A DNA stretch of 29,298 nucleotides from Anaeroplasmataceae bacterium. Its GTDB lineage: Bacteria; Bacillota_I; Bacilli_A; Acholeplasmatales; JAEDCM01. This document shows, piece by piece, positions 23,317 to 29,298 of this stretch. The DNA is taken from NCBI GenBank assembly GCA_016294165.1, contig JAEDCM010000021.1, forward strand, positions 1 to 29,298. The letters are read 5' to 3'. Below the pieces are notes generated by a model. That model was given only the letters and a program-made list of their open reading frames with translations, was not told where the DNA came from and ran no database searches. The position numbers were made by a program, and so were the translations under genes. Each line of letters opens with the position of its first letter. Positions within the stretch are counted from its first letter, which is position 1.

Positions 23317-23748
23317 ATGATTAAAGAATTGAATAAGGTGTTATTTGCTTGTTTGTTAGTATTGATTTTATTAATTTTAGATTATAATAAATTCCCTTTT
23401 GGATTTAAAACGGTTAAGGAAGAATTAATGCGCTTAGGAAGTGTTTATAGAATTAAGAAAGTATTTTTAGGAACTCAAGATTTAGATATCGAAGTTGCCG
23501 ATACTAATAATTTAAATATGATAGGCAATAAGGTTGTTTTAGATGATGAGGCAATTTTATCGATATGTAATGGAGTTGTAATATGCTCGATAGATGATTT
23601 GGTTATCATTGAGGATTACAATGGAAATACATATCAATATCGTGATTTTTATTCGATGAATGTTAGATTGTATCAGAATGTTTATATTGGGGATGTTATT
23701 GGTATTGCAAAATATGATGATTATTACTTTTATGAGTTGGTAAGATGA
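23317..23748 (+). CDS. SpoIVFA-like membrane protein with degenerate LytM domain
   Basis: A 143-residue protein. One N-terminal membrane span (about residues 8-22, VLFACLLVLILLILDY) is followed by an extracytoplasmic region with a LytM/M23-like beta fold: AILSICNGVVICSIDD, VIIEDYNGNTYQYRD, VYIGDVIGIAK and YFYELVR. Zinc ligands are missing: the H-x-H strand reads YFYEL and the Tyr-x-His position is YRD, so it is not a peptidase. This is the arrangement of SpoIVFA, the partner that holds and tunes SpoIVFB in the forespore outer membrane of Bacillus. The start is ATG 23317 with GGTGA upstream; GTG 23269 would extend it. It overlaps the M50 protease gene by ATGA. It is shorter than B. subtilis SpoIVFA (264), and identity rests on fold plus synteny. 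Confidence 0.85.
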   Translation: MIKELNKVLFACLLVLILLILDYNKFPFGFKTVKEELMRLGSVYRIKKVFLGTQDLDIEVADTNNLNMIGNKVVLDDEAILSICNGVVICSIDDLVIIEDYNGNTYQYRDFYSMNVRLYQNVYIGDVIGIAKYDDYYFYELVR

Positions 23749-24494
23749 AGATAAAGGTTCATTATACATTTTTAATTTTATTAAATATTTCTATTTTATG
23801 TGGTTTATTTAATGATATTTTAGCAGTGTTTCTAATAATTTTATTGCATGAATTAGGGCATTTAATATTTTTGAAATATTATAAAAGAGAAACTGAAAGT
23901 CTAACAATTTTTCCATATGGTGGAATTATCAAGTATCAATCAGATAAAAATACTTTTTTATATGAAGACTTCTTAATAAGCATTGGGGGAATAATAATAA
24001 ATGTGATCTTATTTTTTATATTATTTTTTACTGCAAGGGGAACCCTTTTATATAAATACAATATTGAGATTATGCTATTTAACATTCTTCCTATTTTTCC
24101 TTTAGATGGCGGAAGAGCTTTAGAGATTTTTCTTGGGAAAATTTTGAAATTTAGATATAGTCTTTTAGCAACCTTTTTAATCTCAATACTTTTTATTATT
24201 GTCTTATTTTTTATAAATATTTTGACATCAAATTTATTAATATTTACTTTGGTTCTTTTATATTTAATATTAGAAAACTATCAGGCTTTTAAGGATCGAG
24301 AATTGAGGTATTATCATTTTTTATTAAATAAGCTTCTACACCCAAATGATAAATTAAAAAATAAAGAAATCAAAAATCCTAACAATTTAATTAAACAGTT
24401 TTATAAAGGCGTTAATAACGTAATCGGTAAGAGTAATAAAAAGATTAAAGAAAGCCAAATTTTAAAAAAATACTTTAATTCTTTCAAAAGATAA
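23745..24494 (+). CDS. SpoIVFB-like site-2 (M50) intramembrane metalloprotease
   Basis: A 249-residue polytopic membrane protein of peptidase family M50B. The zinc motif HELGH is at 35-39 (ligands His35 and His39, catalytic Glu36). The third ligand, Asp121, is in NILPIFPLDGGRAL (113-126). FPYGGIIK lies in between, as in SpoIVFB. About four to six spans are followed by a basic C-terminal tail (about 185-249), probably cytoplasmic. In Bacillus SpoIVFB cuts pro-sigma-K inside the mother-cell membrane; here the substrate is unknown and the tail lacks a recognisable CBS domain. The four-base overlap with the SpoIVFA-like gene and the position near rplU-prp-rpmA-obgE support the SpoIVFB assignment over a generic M50 protease. 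Moderately high confidence for the family, lower for the exact sporulation role. Confidence 0.92.
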   Translation: MKIKVHYTFLILLNISILCGLFNDILAVFLIILLHELGHLIFLKYYKRETESLTIFPYGGIIKYQSDKNTFLYEDFLISIGGIIINVILFFILFFTARGTLLYKYNIEIMLFNILPIFPLDGGRALEIFLGKILKFRYSLLATFLISILFIIVLFFINILTSNLLIFTLVLLYLILENYQAFKDRELRYYHFLLNKLLHPNDKLKNKEIKNPNNLIKQFYKGVNNVIGKSNKKIKESQILKKYFNSFKR

Positions 24495-24508
24495 GAAGTT
24501 TTAAATTA

Positions 24509-24537
24509 TTGAAATAAATGCCATATTATAGTATAAT
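24509..24537 (+). promoter_or_regulatory. Promoter of the 7TM-LuxR gene
   Basis: -35 TTGAAA (24509-24514), a 17-base spacer and a perfect -10 TATAAT (24532-24537). Transcription would begin near 24544, giving a roughly 50-base leader that contains the duplicated start region. Confidence 0.8.
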
Positions 24538-24555
24538 GACATTGTTATAACAGAT

Positions 24556-24606
24556 GTATGGGAGCAGAATTATGACAATTGTATTGGGGGCAGGATTATG
24601 ACAATT
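24556..24606 (+). repeat. Tandem duplication of the RBS/start region
   Basis: Two imperfect copies lie head to tail: 24556-24580 and 24581-24606, 25 and 26 bases long. They share a purine-rich GGGAGCAG/GGGGGCAGG stretch followed by an identical ATTATGACAATT. Each copy holds an RBS-like stretch and an ATG. The second ATG starts the LuxR gene; the first opens a nine-codon frame. Confidence 0.8.
24572..24601 (+). CDS. Nine-residue mini-ORF coupled to the LuxR gene
   Basis: ATG at 24572 opens the peptide MTIVLGAGL and stops at TGA 24599-24601, which overlaps the LuxR ATG as ATGA. It has a weak GGGAG RBS and arises from the duplicated start region. It may act as a leader peptide or as a reinitiation device, or it may be a by-product of the duplication. 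The coordinates are certain; translation is not. Confidence 0.4.
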   Translation: MTIVLGAGL

Positions 24607-25551
24607 GCATATAGTATAATATTTGTAATTTCAATTTTATTGCCAGTTATTTTTTATTTATGTGTTCATAAGAAGCAAAGAGAAATTTGGCTGTTTGCAA
24701 TCTATTTTTTAGTAGGTATTGTAAATCTAGGATATTTATTACTATCTGTTTCTAAAACAATAGATTTTGCCCTTACTGCCAATAAGATTGCCTATTTTGG
24801 GCAAGTATATATAATTTCATGTATGTTCATAATTATATCTAAGCTTTGTGGTTTCACATATAAGAAATGGTTAGTTGGTATTTTGATAGCTGTAGCGACC
24901 ATCATGTTTTTGATGGTTTTAACAACTGGACATTTGGATTGGTACTATGAAAGTGTAAAAATAATTGAGGTTGATGGAGCAACAAAACTGGTAAAAGAGT
25001 ATGGACCATTACATTCATTTTATTTGATTTATATAATAGCATTTTTTATTGCGATGATTGTTGTTATAAGTATTTCATTTATTCGTAATAAAAATGCCTC
25101 CTCAAAACTAAGTAGTTTAATGCTTGTGGTTGTTTTGAGTAACATTGGAATTTGGAGTATAGAAAAAATAATTGCTTGTAATTTTGAGTTTTTATCAGTA
25201 TCTTATCTGATGAGTGAGTGTGTTTTTTTATTTGTTTACTGGTTGCTTCAGGATTATATACGCATCAGTGATATTCCTAGCAATATAGAAGAGAAGGTAT
25301 CCGTTATATTTGTGGATAATAAAGAGGAACAAAATAAAGTTCAAGAAATCATTGAATGTCTTCCTGAGGGATTTGTTTTATCCGCAAGACAGCTTGAGGT
25401 TCTTGAAGGAATATTAGCTGGAAAGAGCAGAAAAGATATTGCTCATGATTTATACTTATCAGAGAATACGGTTAAAATGCACACATCTTCATTGTTTAAG
25501 GCACTTCATGTTTCTTCTCGAGAGGAAATATATGCATTATTTAAATTGTAA
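24598..25551 (+). CDS. 7TM sensor with LuxR-type DNA-binding domain
   Basis: A 317-residue membrane-bound transcription regulator. About seven hydrophobic spans occupy residues 5-220 in the arrangement of the histidine-kinase N-terminal 7TM region. A linker (225-258) leads to a LuxR/GerE helix-turn-helix at 261-315: LSARQLEVLEGILAGKSRKD, IAHDLYLSENTVKMHTSSLF, then a closing helix. There is no kinase, receiver or transporter domain, so signal sensing and DNA binding are joined in one polypeptide. Signal and targets are unknown. It has its own promoter and terminator and sits between the SpoIVFB-like gene and a DUF697 gene, a place where Bacillus has no such gene, suggesting insertion. The start ATG 24598 has a GGGGGCAGG RBS and overlaps the mini-ORF stop. 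Confidence 0.92.
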   Translation: MTIAYSIIFVISILLPVIFYLCVHKKQREIWLFAIYFLVGIVNLGYLLLSVSKTIDFALTANKIAYFGQVYIISCMFIIISKLCGFTYKKWLVGILIAVATIMFLMVLTTGHLDWYYESVKIIEVDGATKLVKEYGPLHSFYLIYIIAFFIAMIVVISISFIRNKNASSKLSSLMLVVVLSNIGIWSIEKIIACNFEFLSVSYLMSECVFLFVYWLLQDYIRISDIPSNIEEKVSVIFVDNKEEQNKVQEIIECLPEGFVLSARQLEVLEGILAGKSRKDIAHDLYLSENTVKMHTSSLFKALHVSSREEIYALFKL

Positions 25552-25894
25552 TTAAAGGCGATAGTCTAACTATCGTTTTTTTGCATTTTCATATCTGTTT
25601 TACTAATAGACTTAAGTATAATAGCGTGGTTTTAAAAAGAAATAAATGAGTTTAAAAATGAATTTTGTGCAATTATAGTGGAATATTTTTTAAAAAATCT
25701 ATGTTTTTTACTGATTTTAATAAAAATTTGTATGGACAGATTTAAAGATAATTATTCTTTTAGTTGTAATTCTAGGTTAAAATGGTGTGTTTTAATTAAC
25801 ACAGCTTTTTAATGATTCGTTATTTAATTAACATTTTTGCAAAAATTATTTTTTTTTATAAAAATAAATGATAAAATTAGTTTAGGTGATGCTT
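25552..25894. other. AT-rich intergenic region, no gene seen
   Basis: About 340 bases between the LuxR and DUF697 genes. Besides the terminator at its left end it holds an isolated TATAAT (25617-25622) without a good -35, and a small hairpin TGTGTT/AACACA (25786-25803). A TGATAAAAT extended -10 (25869-25877) lies so close to the DUF697 start that transcription would begin at the RBS. I saw no coding frame with an RBS on either strand. A small RNA ending at the hairpin is possible but unsupported. Confidence 0.6.
25558..25582 (+). terminator. Terminator of the LuxR gene
   Basis: CGATAGT (25559-25565) and ACTATCG (25569-25575) form a perfect seven-pair stem with loop CTA, extended by a G-T pair and followed by a T run to 25582. 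Confidence 0.88.
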
Positions 25895-26818
25895 ATGAAG
25901 AAAAAGAAAAAATCATTCTGGATTATTTTAGGGATTGGAGCGTTTGTTATTTTCTTGTTGATTTTGACATCTACTGTATTAAATGTAGGAGCTAATCTAG
26001 CAAGAATTAATAAATATGTTGAATATGGGTTTTATGCTTTAGTTTTAGTGCTAGTGTATATTTTTATTTTAAACCCATTGCGTGTAATATTATTTGCCCC
26101 AACAATTTCGGTTGAAACAGTTTTGGATGAAAAAACAAGAAAAACCAGAAGAAATTATAGAAAGGTTGCTAAAAATATTATTGAGCAGGATATGATTGAT
26201 CAAATTGATAAGGAAGCGATCAAAAATTCATTGAATCAACACGATAAACTTTTAGAAGAATTAAATCGTGTTTTTGATAAATCAATCAAAAAGGAATTAA
26301 ATAAAATAATTATTAAAAATGCTAAAACCGTTTTAGTGTCAACAGCTGTCAGTCAAAATGGAAGGCTAGATATGCTAATGGTTATGAGTGTTAATTTAAA
26401 AATGATTAAAGAATTAGTTTTAAAGTGTGGGTTTAGACCATCATATGCCAATTTAGGAAAGCTATCAGTAAATGTTTTTGGTACAGCACTAATTGCTGAA
26501 GGACTAGAGAATTTAGATATTTCCGATATCCTTCCTCAATCTGCAACATCAATGCTTGCGGAGATTCCTTTAATCAAGCCGATTATGTCAAGTATTGTTC
26601 AAGGAATTTCTAATGCATTGTTAACAATTAGAATTGGAATTGTTGCTCGTAAATATCTATTTGCGGATACCAAGATTGTAAGCAAAAATCAAATTAGAAT
26701 TGAAGCATTTAAGGAATCAGTAAAAATGCTTCCGGTTGTTATTAAGGAATCAATGAAATCTTTCCCAAGCCGAATTGGTGCTTTATTTAAAACAAAAAAT
26801 GTTGAAGAAAATTATTAA
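25895..26818 (+). CDS. DUF697-domain membrane protein
   Basis: A 307-residue protein. A lysine-rich N-terminus precedes two membrane spans (about 8-27 and 41-62). A charged helical stretch (about 70-145) with many Lys and Glu may form a coiled coil. The C-terminal domain (about 147-260) is the DUF697/YcjF-like fold: AVSQNGRLDMLMVMSVNLKM, then IKELVLKCGFRPSYANLGKL, and a Gly/Ala/Ile-rich amphipathic end. In other bacteria DUF697 is often fused or adjacent to a GTPase domain; none is present here, although obgE lies a few genes downstream. Function unknown. I chose ATG 25895, the best-spaced start after AGGTGATG; GTG 25886 and ATG 25889 overlap the RBS. It has no visible strong promoter of its own and no terminator after it. 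Confidence 0.88.
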   Translation: MKKKKKSFWIILGIGAFVIFLLILTSTVLNVGANLARINKYVEYGFYALVLVLVYIFILNPLRVILFAPTISVETVLDEKTRKTRRNYRKVAKNIIEQDMIDQIDKEAIKNSLNQHDKLLEELNRVFDKSIKKELNKIIIKNAKTVLVSTAVSQNGRLDMLMVMSVNLKMIKELVLKCGFRPSYANLGKLSVNVFGTALIAEGLENLDISDILPQSATSMLAEIPLIKPIMSSIVQGISNALLTIRIGIVARKYLFADTKIVSKNQIRIEAFKESVKMLPVVIKESMKSFPSRIGALFKTKNVEENY

Positions 26819-26824
26819 AATCTA

Positions 26825-26853
26825 TTGACTATTAAATATTTATTTGATAGAAT
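26825..26853 (+). promoter_or_regulatory. Promoter of the rplU-prp-rpmA operon
   Basis: -35 TTGACT (26825-26830), a 17-base spacer and -10 TAGAAT (26848-26853) with TGA directly upstream as an extended -10. The transcript would start near 26860, at the first hairpin of the leader. Confidence 0.85.
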
Positions 26854-26859
26854 ACTTTT

Positions 26860-26940
26860 GTTGCATAATGCAACCGCACAGATAAGGTCTCAAATGTTTG
26901 AAAAACTACCTTCATGGCGTGTCTTAGAAAATTTTTAGAG
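26860..26940 (+). promoter_or_regulatory. Ribosomal protein L21 leader (candidate)
   Basis: The leader before rplU contains a 5' hairpin GTTGC-ATAAT-GCAAC (26860-26874) and an AAGGT/ACCTT stem enclosing TCAA/TTGA. A GGCGTGTCTTAG stretch lies shortly before the RBS. Firmicute rplU leaders (the Rfam L21 leader class) show this kind of arrangement and are thought to let L21 repress its own operon. I base this on position and foldability; I could not run a covariance model. Confidence 0.6.
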
Positions 26941-26953
26941 GAGGTGTGCATTC

Positions 26954-27262
26954 ATGTATGCAATTATTGAAACTGGTGGAAAACAAGAGCGTGTAACAGT
27001 TGGTCAAGAAATCTATGTTGAAAAATTAGATGCTGAAGTAGATAGCGTTTATACATTCGATAAAGTTTTAATGATCGGTGGAGAAGATTTAAAAGTTGGT
27101 AATCCATATGTTAATGGAGCTACAGTTACAGCTAAAGTTGTTAAACAAGGTCGTGGAAAGAAGATCATTGTTTATAAGTTCAGAAGAAAAAAGAACTACC
27201 ACAAGAAACAAGGTCATAGACAAGCTTACACTAAATTAGTTGTTGAAGCTATCTTAGGATAA
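26954..27262 (+). CDS. rplU: 50S ribosomal protein bL21
   Basis: A 102-residue bL21, a 23S rRNA-binding protein of the large subunit. It starts MYAIIETGGKQERVTVGQEI, and has YTFDKVLMIGG and the basic C-terminal stretch YKFRRKKNYHKKQGHRQAYT that contacts rRNA. Full length for the family. A very strong RBS (GAGGAGGTG) precedes ATG 26954. It is the first gene of rplU-prp-rpmA, with a dedicated promoter and a probable autoregulatory leader. Confidence 0.99.
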   Translation: MYAIIETGGKQERVTVGQEIYVEKLDAEVDSVYTFDKVLMIGGEDLKVGNPYVNGATVTAKVVKQGRGKKIIVYKFRRKKNYHKKQGHRQAYTKLVVEAILG

Positions 27263-27267
27263 TTTCT

Positions 27268-27564
27268 ATGATAAAAATTGATTTAAGAAAGAATACATTA
27301 AACTATGAAATAATCGTTAAAGGACATGCGTTGTTTGATGATTATGGAAAAGATATTGTATGTGCTAGCGTATCTACTGCACTGATAATGAGTGCAAACC
27401 TAATTGAGAAATTTGGTATTAAAGCAGATATTGAAAGCCAAGAAGGATATTTTAAATTAAATGTGATAAACAGTGATGTCACTAAAAAAATTATCGAGAA
27501 TTTAGAATATACCTTAAAAGATTTAGAATTACAATTTCCTAAAAATATAAAAACAAACTTATAG
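27268..27564 (+). CDS. prp: L27 N-terminal processing cysteine protease Prp
   Basis: A 98-residue Prp (YsxB) family protease that removes the N-terminal extension of ribosomal protein L27, an essential step described in Staphylococcus aureus. The catalytic His is in KGHALFDDYGKDIVC (residues 18-32, His20) and the catalytic Cys32 is in DIVCASVS, the expected spacing. The C-terminal half is a mixed helix and strand. It lies five bases after rplU; the AGGA inside the rplU end serves as RBS. It directly precedes rpmA, whose product carries the matching cleavage site, so enzyme and substrate are made from one message. Confidence 0.95.
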   Translation: MIKIDLRKNTLNYEIIVKGHALFDDYGKDIVCASVSTALIMSANLIEKFGIKADIESQEGYFKLNVINSDVTKKIIENLEYTLKDLELQFPKNIKTNL

Positions 27565-27577
27565 GAGGTGTGCTAAC

Positions 27578-27859
27578 ATGTTAAGATTGAATATCCAATT
27601 ATTTGCGTCTAAAAAAGGAGTAGGTTCTACTAAGAACGGTCGTGACTCAATCGCTAAGAGATTAGGTGCAAAAAAATCAGATGGAGAATTTGCTACTGCA
27701 GGTTCAATTATTTATCGTCAAAGAGGAACTAAAATTCTACCAGGTAATAATGTAGGACGTGGTGGAGATGATACATTGTTTGCAAAGGTTACTGGTATCG
27801 TTAAATACGAGAGAGTAGGACGCGACAAGAGAAGAGCTTCTGTTTATCCAGCTGAATAG
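27578..27859 (+). CDS. rpmA: 50S ribosomal protein bL27 with cleavable N-terminus
   Basis: A 93-residue bL27, which reaches toward the peptidyl-transferase centre. The N-terminus MLRLNIQLFASKKGVGSTKN has the Firmicute-type extension ending in LF before ASKKG, the site cut by Prp after Phe9. The body has NGRDSIAKRLGAKKSDG, the basic central segment and the VGRDKRRASVYP end. The RBS AGGAGGTG is strong. It is followed by a terminator and then obgE; in Bacillus spo0B stands between rpmA and obg but is missing here. Confidence 0.99.
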   Translation: MLRLNIQLFASKKGVGSTKNGRDSIAKRLGAKKSDGEFATAGSIIYRQRGTKILPGNNVGRGGDDTLFAKVTGIVKYERVGRDKRRASVYPAE

Positions 27860-27869
27860 TTGAAATTTT

Positions 27870-27895
27870 ATACCCCATCATTTGGGGTATTTTTT
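27870..27895 (+). terminator. Terminator between rpmA and obgE
   Basis: ATACCCC (27870-27876) and GGGGTAT (27884-27890) form a seven-pair GC-rich stem with a seven-base loop, followed by TTTTTT. No promoter is evident between it and obgE (22 bases), so readthrough probably feeds obgE at a reduced level. Confidence 0.88.
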
Positions 27896-27917
27896 CTAAG
27901 AAAAGGAGGTTTTGTAA

Positions 27918-29186
27918 ATGTTTGTTGATCAAGTTAAGATAAAGGTAACCTCTGGTGCGGGAGGAAACGGAATTGTTTCATATCGTCGTGAAAAATACAT
28001 TGAATTCGGTGGACCAGCTGGTGGATCAGGTGGAAATGGTGGAGATGTTATCTTTGAAGGACAAGAAGGTTTATCAACACTATTAGATTTTAGATATAAT
28101 CGTCATATTAAAGGTAATACTGGTGAAAAAGGGATGTCTAAGGGAATGAATGGCAGAAATGCTGCTCATACCATTATTAAGGTTCCTGTTGGAACAACAA
28201 TTTATGATGATGATGAGAATAAGGTAATTGGTGATATCACAAAACATGGTGAGCAGGTTGTTGTTTGCCGTGGTGGTCGTGGTGGACGTGGAAATATTGC
28301 CTTCGCAACATCCAAAAATCCTTGTCCTGCTATTTGTGAAAAGGGTGAGCCAGGACAAGAAAGAAATGTTCGAGTTGAATTAAAGATCTTAGCGGATTGC
28401 GGTTTAGTTGGGTTCCCTTCAGTTGGGAAATCGACATTAATTTCCGCAATATCTAATGCTCGTCCCAAAATTGCTGCTTATCATTTTACAACTTTAGTTC
28501 CAAATCTAGGTGTAGTAGGAGTAAAAGATGGAAGAAGCTTTGTTGTTGCTGACCTACCTGGATTAATCGAAGGAGCAAATCAAGGATTAGGTTTAGGACT
28601 TCAATTCTTAAGACATATTGAAAGATGTCGTGTTATTATTCATGTAATTGATATGAGTGGAAGTGAAGGACGTGATCCATATGAGGATTATGTAATCATT
28701 AATAAGGAATTAGAAGCCTATAGATATGATTTATTAAAGCGCCCACAGGTCGTTGTTGCGAACAAGATGGATTTACCTCAGTCAAAGGAAAACCTTGAAA
28801 TATTTAAGGAAAAGACAGGATTAGAGGTTATTGAGATATCAGCCTTCACTCATCAAGGGTTAGATGAATTATTATATAAGGTTGCCGATTTATTAGATGT
28901 TACTCCATGCTTTAAAATTTATGAGGATGACGATTATGTTATGGAATATAAATTTGAACCAGGAGAAGTCGATTTTGAGATTAATCTAGTTGATGGTATT
29001 TATGAAATTACTGGGGCTGGATTGCGTCGTTTATTTGAAATGACTGATTTCTCAAGCTATGAAGCAACTAGAAGATTTGGACGTCAGTTAAGAGCAATGG
29101 GCGTTGATGAAAAGCTACGTGAATTAGGTGTTAAGAATAATGATATTGTTCGTATTTTTGAATATGAATTTGAATTTATTGATTAA
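27918..29186 (+). CDS. obgE: GTPase Obg
   Basis: A 422-residue Obg-family GTPase needed for 50S assembly and stress signalling, associated with the large subunit. The N-terminal Obg domain has Gly-rich stretches (TSGAGGNGIVSYRREKYIEF, GGPAGGSGGNGGDV, GRGGRGN). The G domain has G1 GFPSVGKST, G3 DLPGLIEGA, G4 NKMD and G5 SAF. The C-terminal OCT domain (about 345-422) includes FKIYEDDDYVMEYKFEPGEV, GAGLRRLFEMTDFSS and GRQLRAMGVDEKLRELG. This three-domain layout matches the Bacillus form. In Bacillus Obg also touches sporulation signalling through Spo0B, whose gene is absent from this place. The RBS AAAGGAGG precedes ATG 27918; a terminator follows. Confidence 0.98.
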   Translation: MFVDQVKIKVTSGAGGNGIVSYRREKYIEFGGPAGGSGGNGGDVIFEGQEGLSTLLDFRYNRHIKGNTGEKGMSKGMNGRNAAHTIIKVPVGTTIYDDDENKVIGDITKHGEQVVVCRGGRGGRGNIAFATSKNPCPAICEKGEPGQERNVRVELKILADCGLVGFPSVGKSTLISAISNARPKIAAYHFTTLVPNLGVVGVKDGRSFVVADLPGLIEGANQGLGLGLQFLRHIERCRVIIHVIDMSGSEGRDPYEDYVIINKELEAYRYDLLKRPQVVVANKMDLPQSKENLEIFKEKTGLEVIEISAFTHQGLDELLYKVADLLDVTPCFKIYEDDDYVMEYKFEPGEVDFEINLVDGIYEITGAGLRRLFEMTDFSSYEATRRFGRQLRAMGVDEKLRELGVKNNDIVRIFEYEFEFID

Positions 29187-29209
29187 GCGATGATTTTTCA
29201 TCGCTTTTT
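29185..29209 (+). terminator. Terminator after obgE
   Basis: AAGCGATGA (29185-29193) and TCATCGCTT (29198-29206) form a perfect nine-pair stem with a TTTT loop, followed by TTT and an AT-rich tail. The stem starts within the stop codon. Confidence 0.85.
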
Positions 29210-29248
29210 AATATAATAAAAGTCTCCATTTATTAGTGAATTTTAAAA

Positions 29249-29298
29249 TAGACCCTATAAAGTAGACACATCAAAAAAGGTGTAGATTCTGCTTTGTA
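29249..29298 (+). mobile_element. Possible insertion-sequence end at window edge
   Basis: The last 50 bases, starting TAGACCCTATAAAGTAGACA, differ in texture from the surrounding AT-rich spacer. They resemble the terminal repeats of IS3-group elements in low-GC Gram-positives. No transposase or second end is inside the window, so this is only a suggestion. Confidence 0.3.

Noticed and set aside
28083..28468. Minus-strand open frames of about 90 residues under obgE
   Set aside because: They lie opposite the highly conserved Obg and G domains, without RBS or recognisable sequence.
1..29298. Mycoplasma-type genetic code (UGA as Trp)
   Set aside because: UGA ends several genes (for example at 11053, 13241 and 21082) and Trp is encoded by UGG throughout.

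Overview
The window is AT-rich, low-GC Gram-positive DNA from the Bacilli or a close relative (Erysipelotrichia or Mollicutes-like gut lineages are plausible). The evidence is strong GGAGG/AGGTG ribosome binding sites, a T-box leader before valS, an L27 protein with a cleavable N-terminus next to its protease, TTGACA/TATAAT promoters often with an extended TGn -10, and UGA used as a stop codon (so not the Mycoplasma code). No species can be named from the sequence alone.

Layout. Positions 1-1101 are on the minus strand: two tandem tRNA-Gly(UCC) genes (the first cut by the window edge) and a trmL cluster with two overlapping, unrecognised small proteins downstream. At 1238-2429 there is an esterase and a small nitrilase-like remnant, and at 2470-2706 (minus) a small membrane protein. 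A DUF445 membrane protein (2905-3681) precedes a single giant gene (3816-10475) encoding a 2219-residue lipoprotein made almost entirely of BspA-type leucine-rich repeats. Two small membrane-protein genes follow (bacterial PH domain; VTT/TVP38 family).

From 11824 to the right end the gene order is a shortened version of the classical Bacillus block spoVID-ysxE-valS-folC ... radC-mreBCD-minCD-spoIVFA-spoIVFB-rplU-prp-rpmA-spo0B-obg. Here a SpoVID-like LysM protein and a YsxE/CotS-like protein precede T-box-controlled valS and folC. A three-gene alpha-glucan cassette follows (glgB, a GH13 neopullulanase-type amylase, malQ). Then come radC, a SpoIVFA-like protein and a SpoIVFB-like intramembrane protease, an inserted 7TM-LuxR regulator and a DUF697 protein, and finally rplU-prp-rpmA and obgE. 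mreBCD, minCD, spoIIB, comC, maf and spo0B are absent from their usual places. The retained spore-associated genes suggest a spore former, or the descendant of one.

How genes work together. valS expression should follow the charging state of tRNA-Val through the T-box. GlgB branches alpha-1,4-glucan, and the GH13 enzyme and MalQ hydrolyse and rearrange it. The Prp protease should trim the L27 N-terminus before ribosome assembly. The SpoIVFA-like/SpoIVFB-like pair is expected to be a regulated site-2 protease with its membrane partner. Intrinsic terminators separate most transcription units. The points most worth following up are the collapsed sporulation/division locus, the architecture of the giant repeat lipoprotein, the duplicated start region with a nine-codon mini-ORF before the LuxR gene, and the small-protein pair after trmL.
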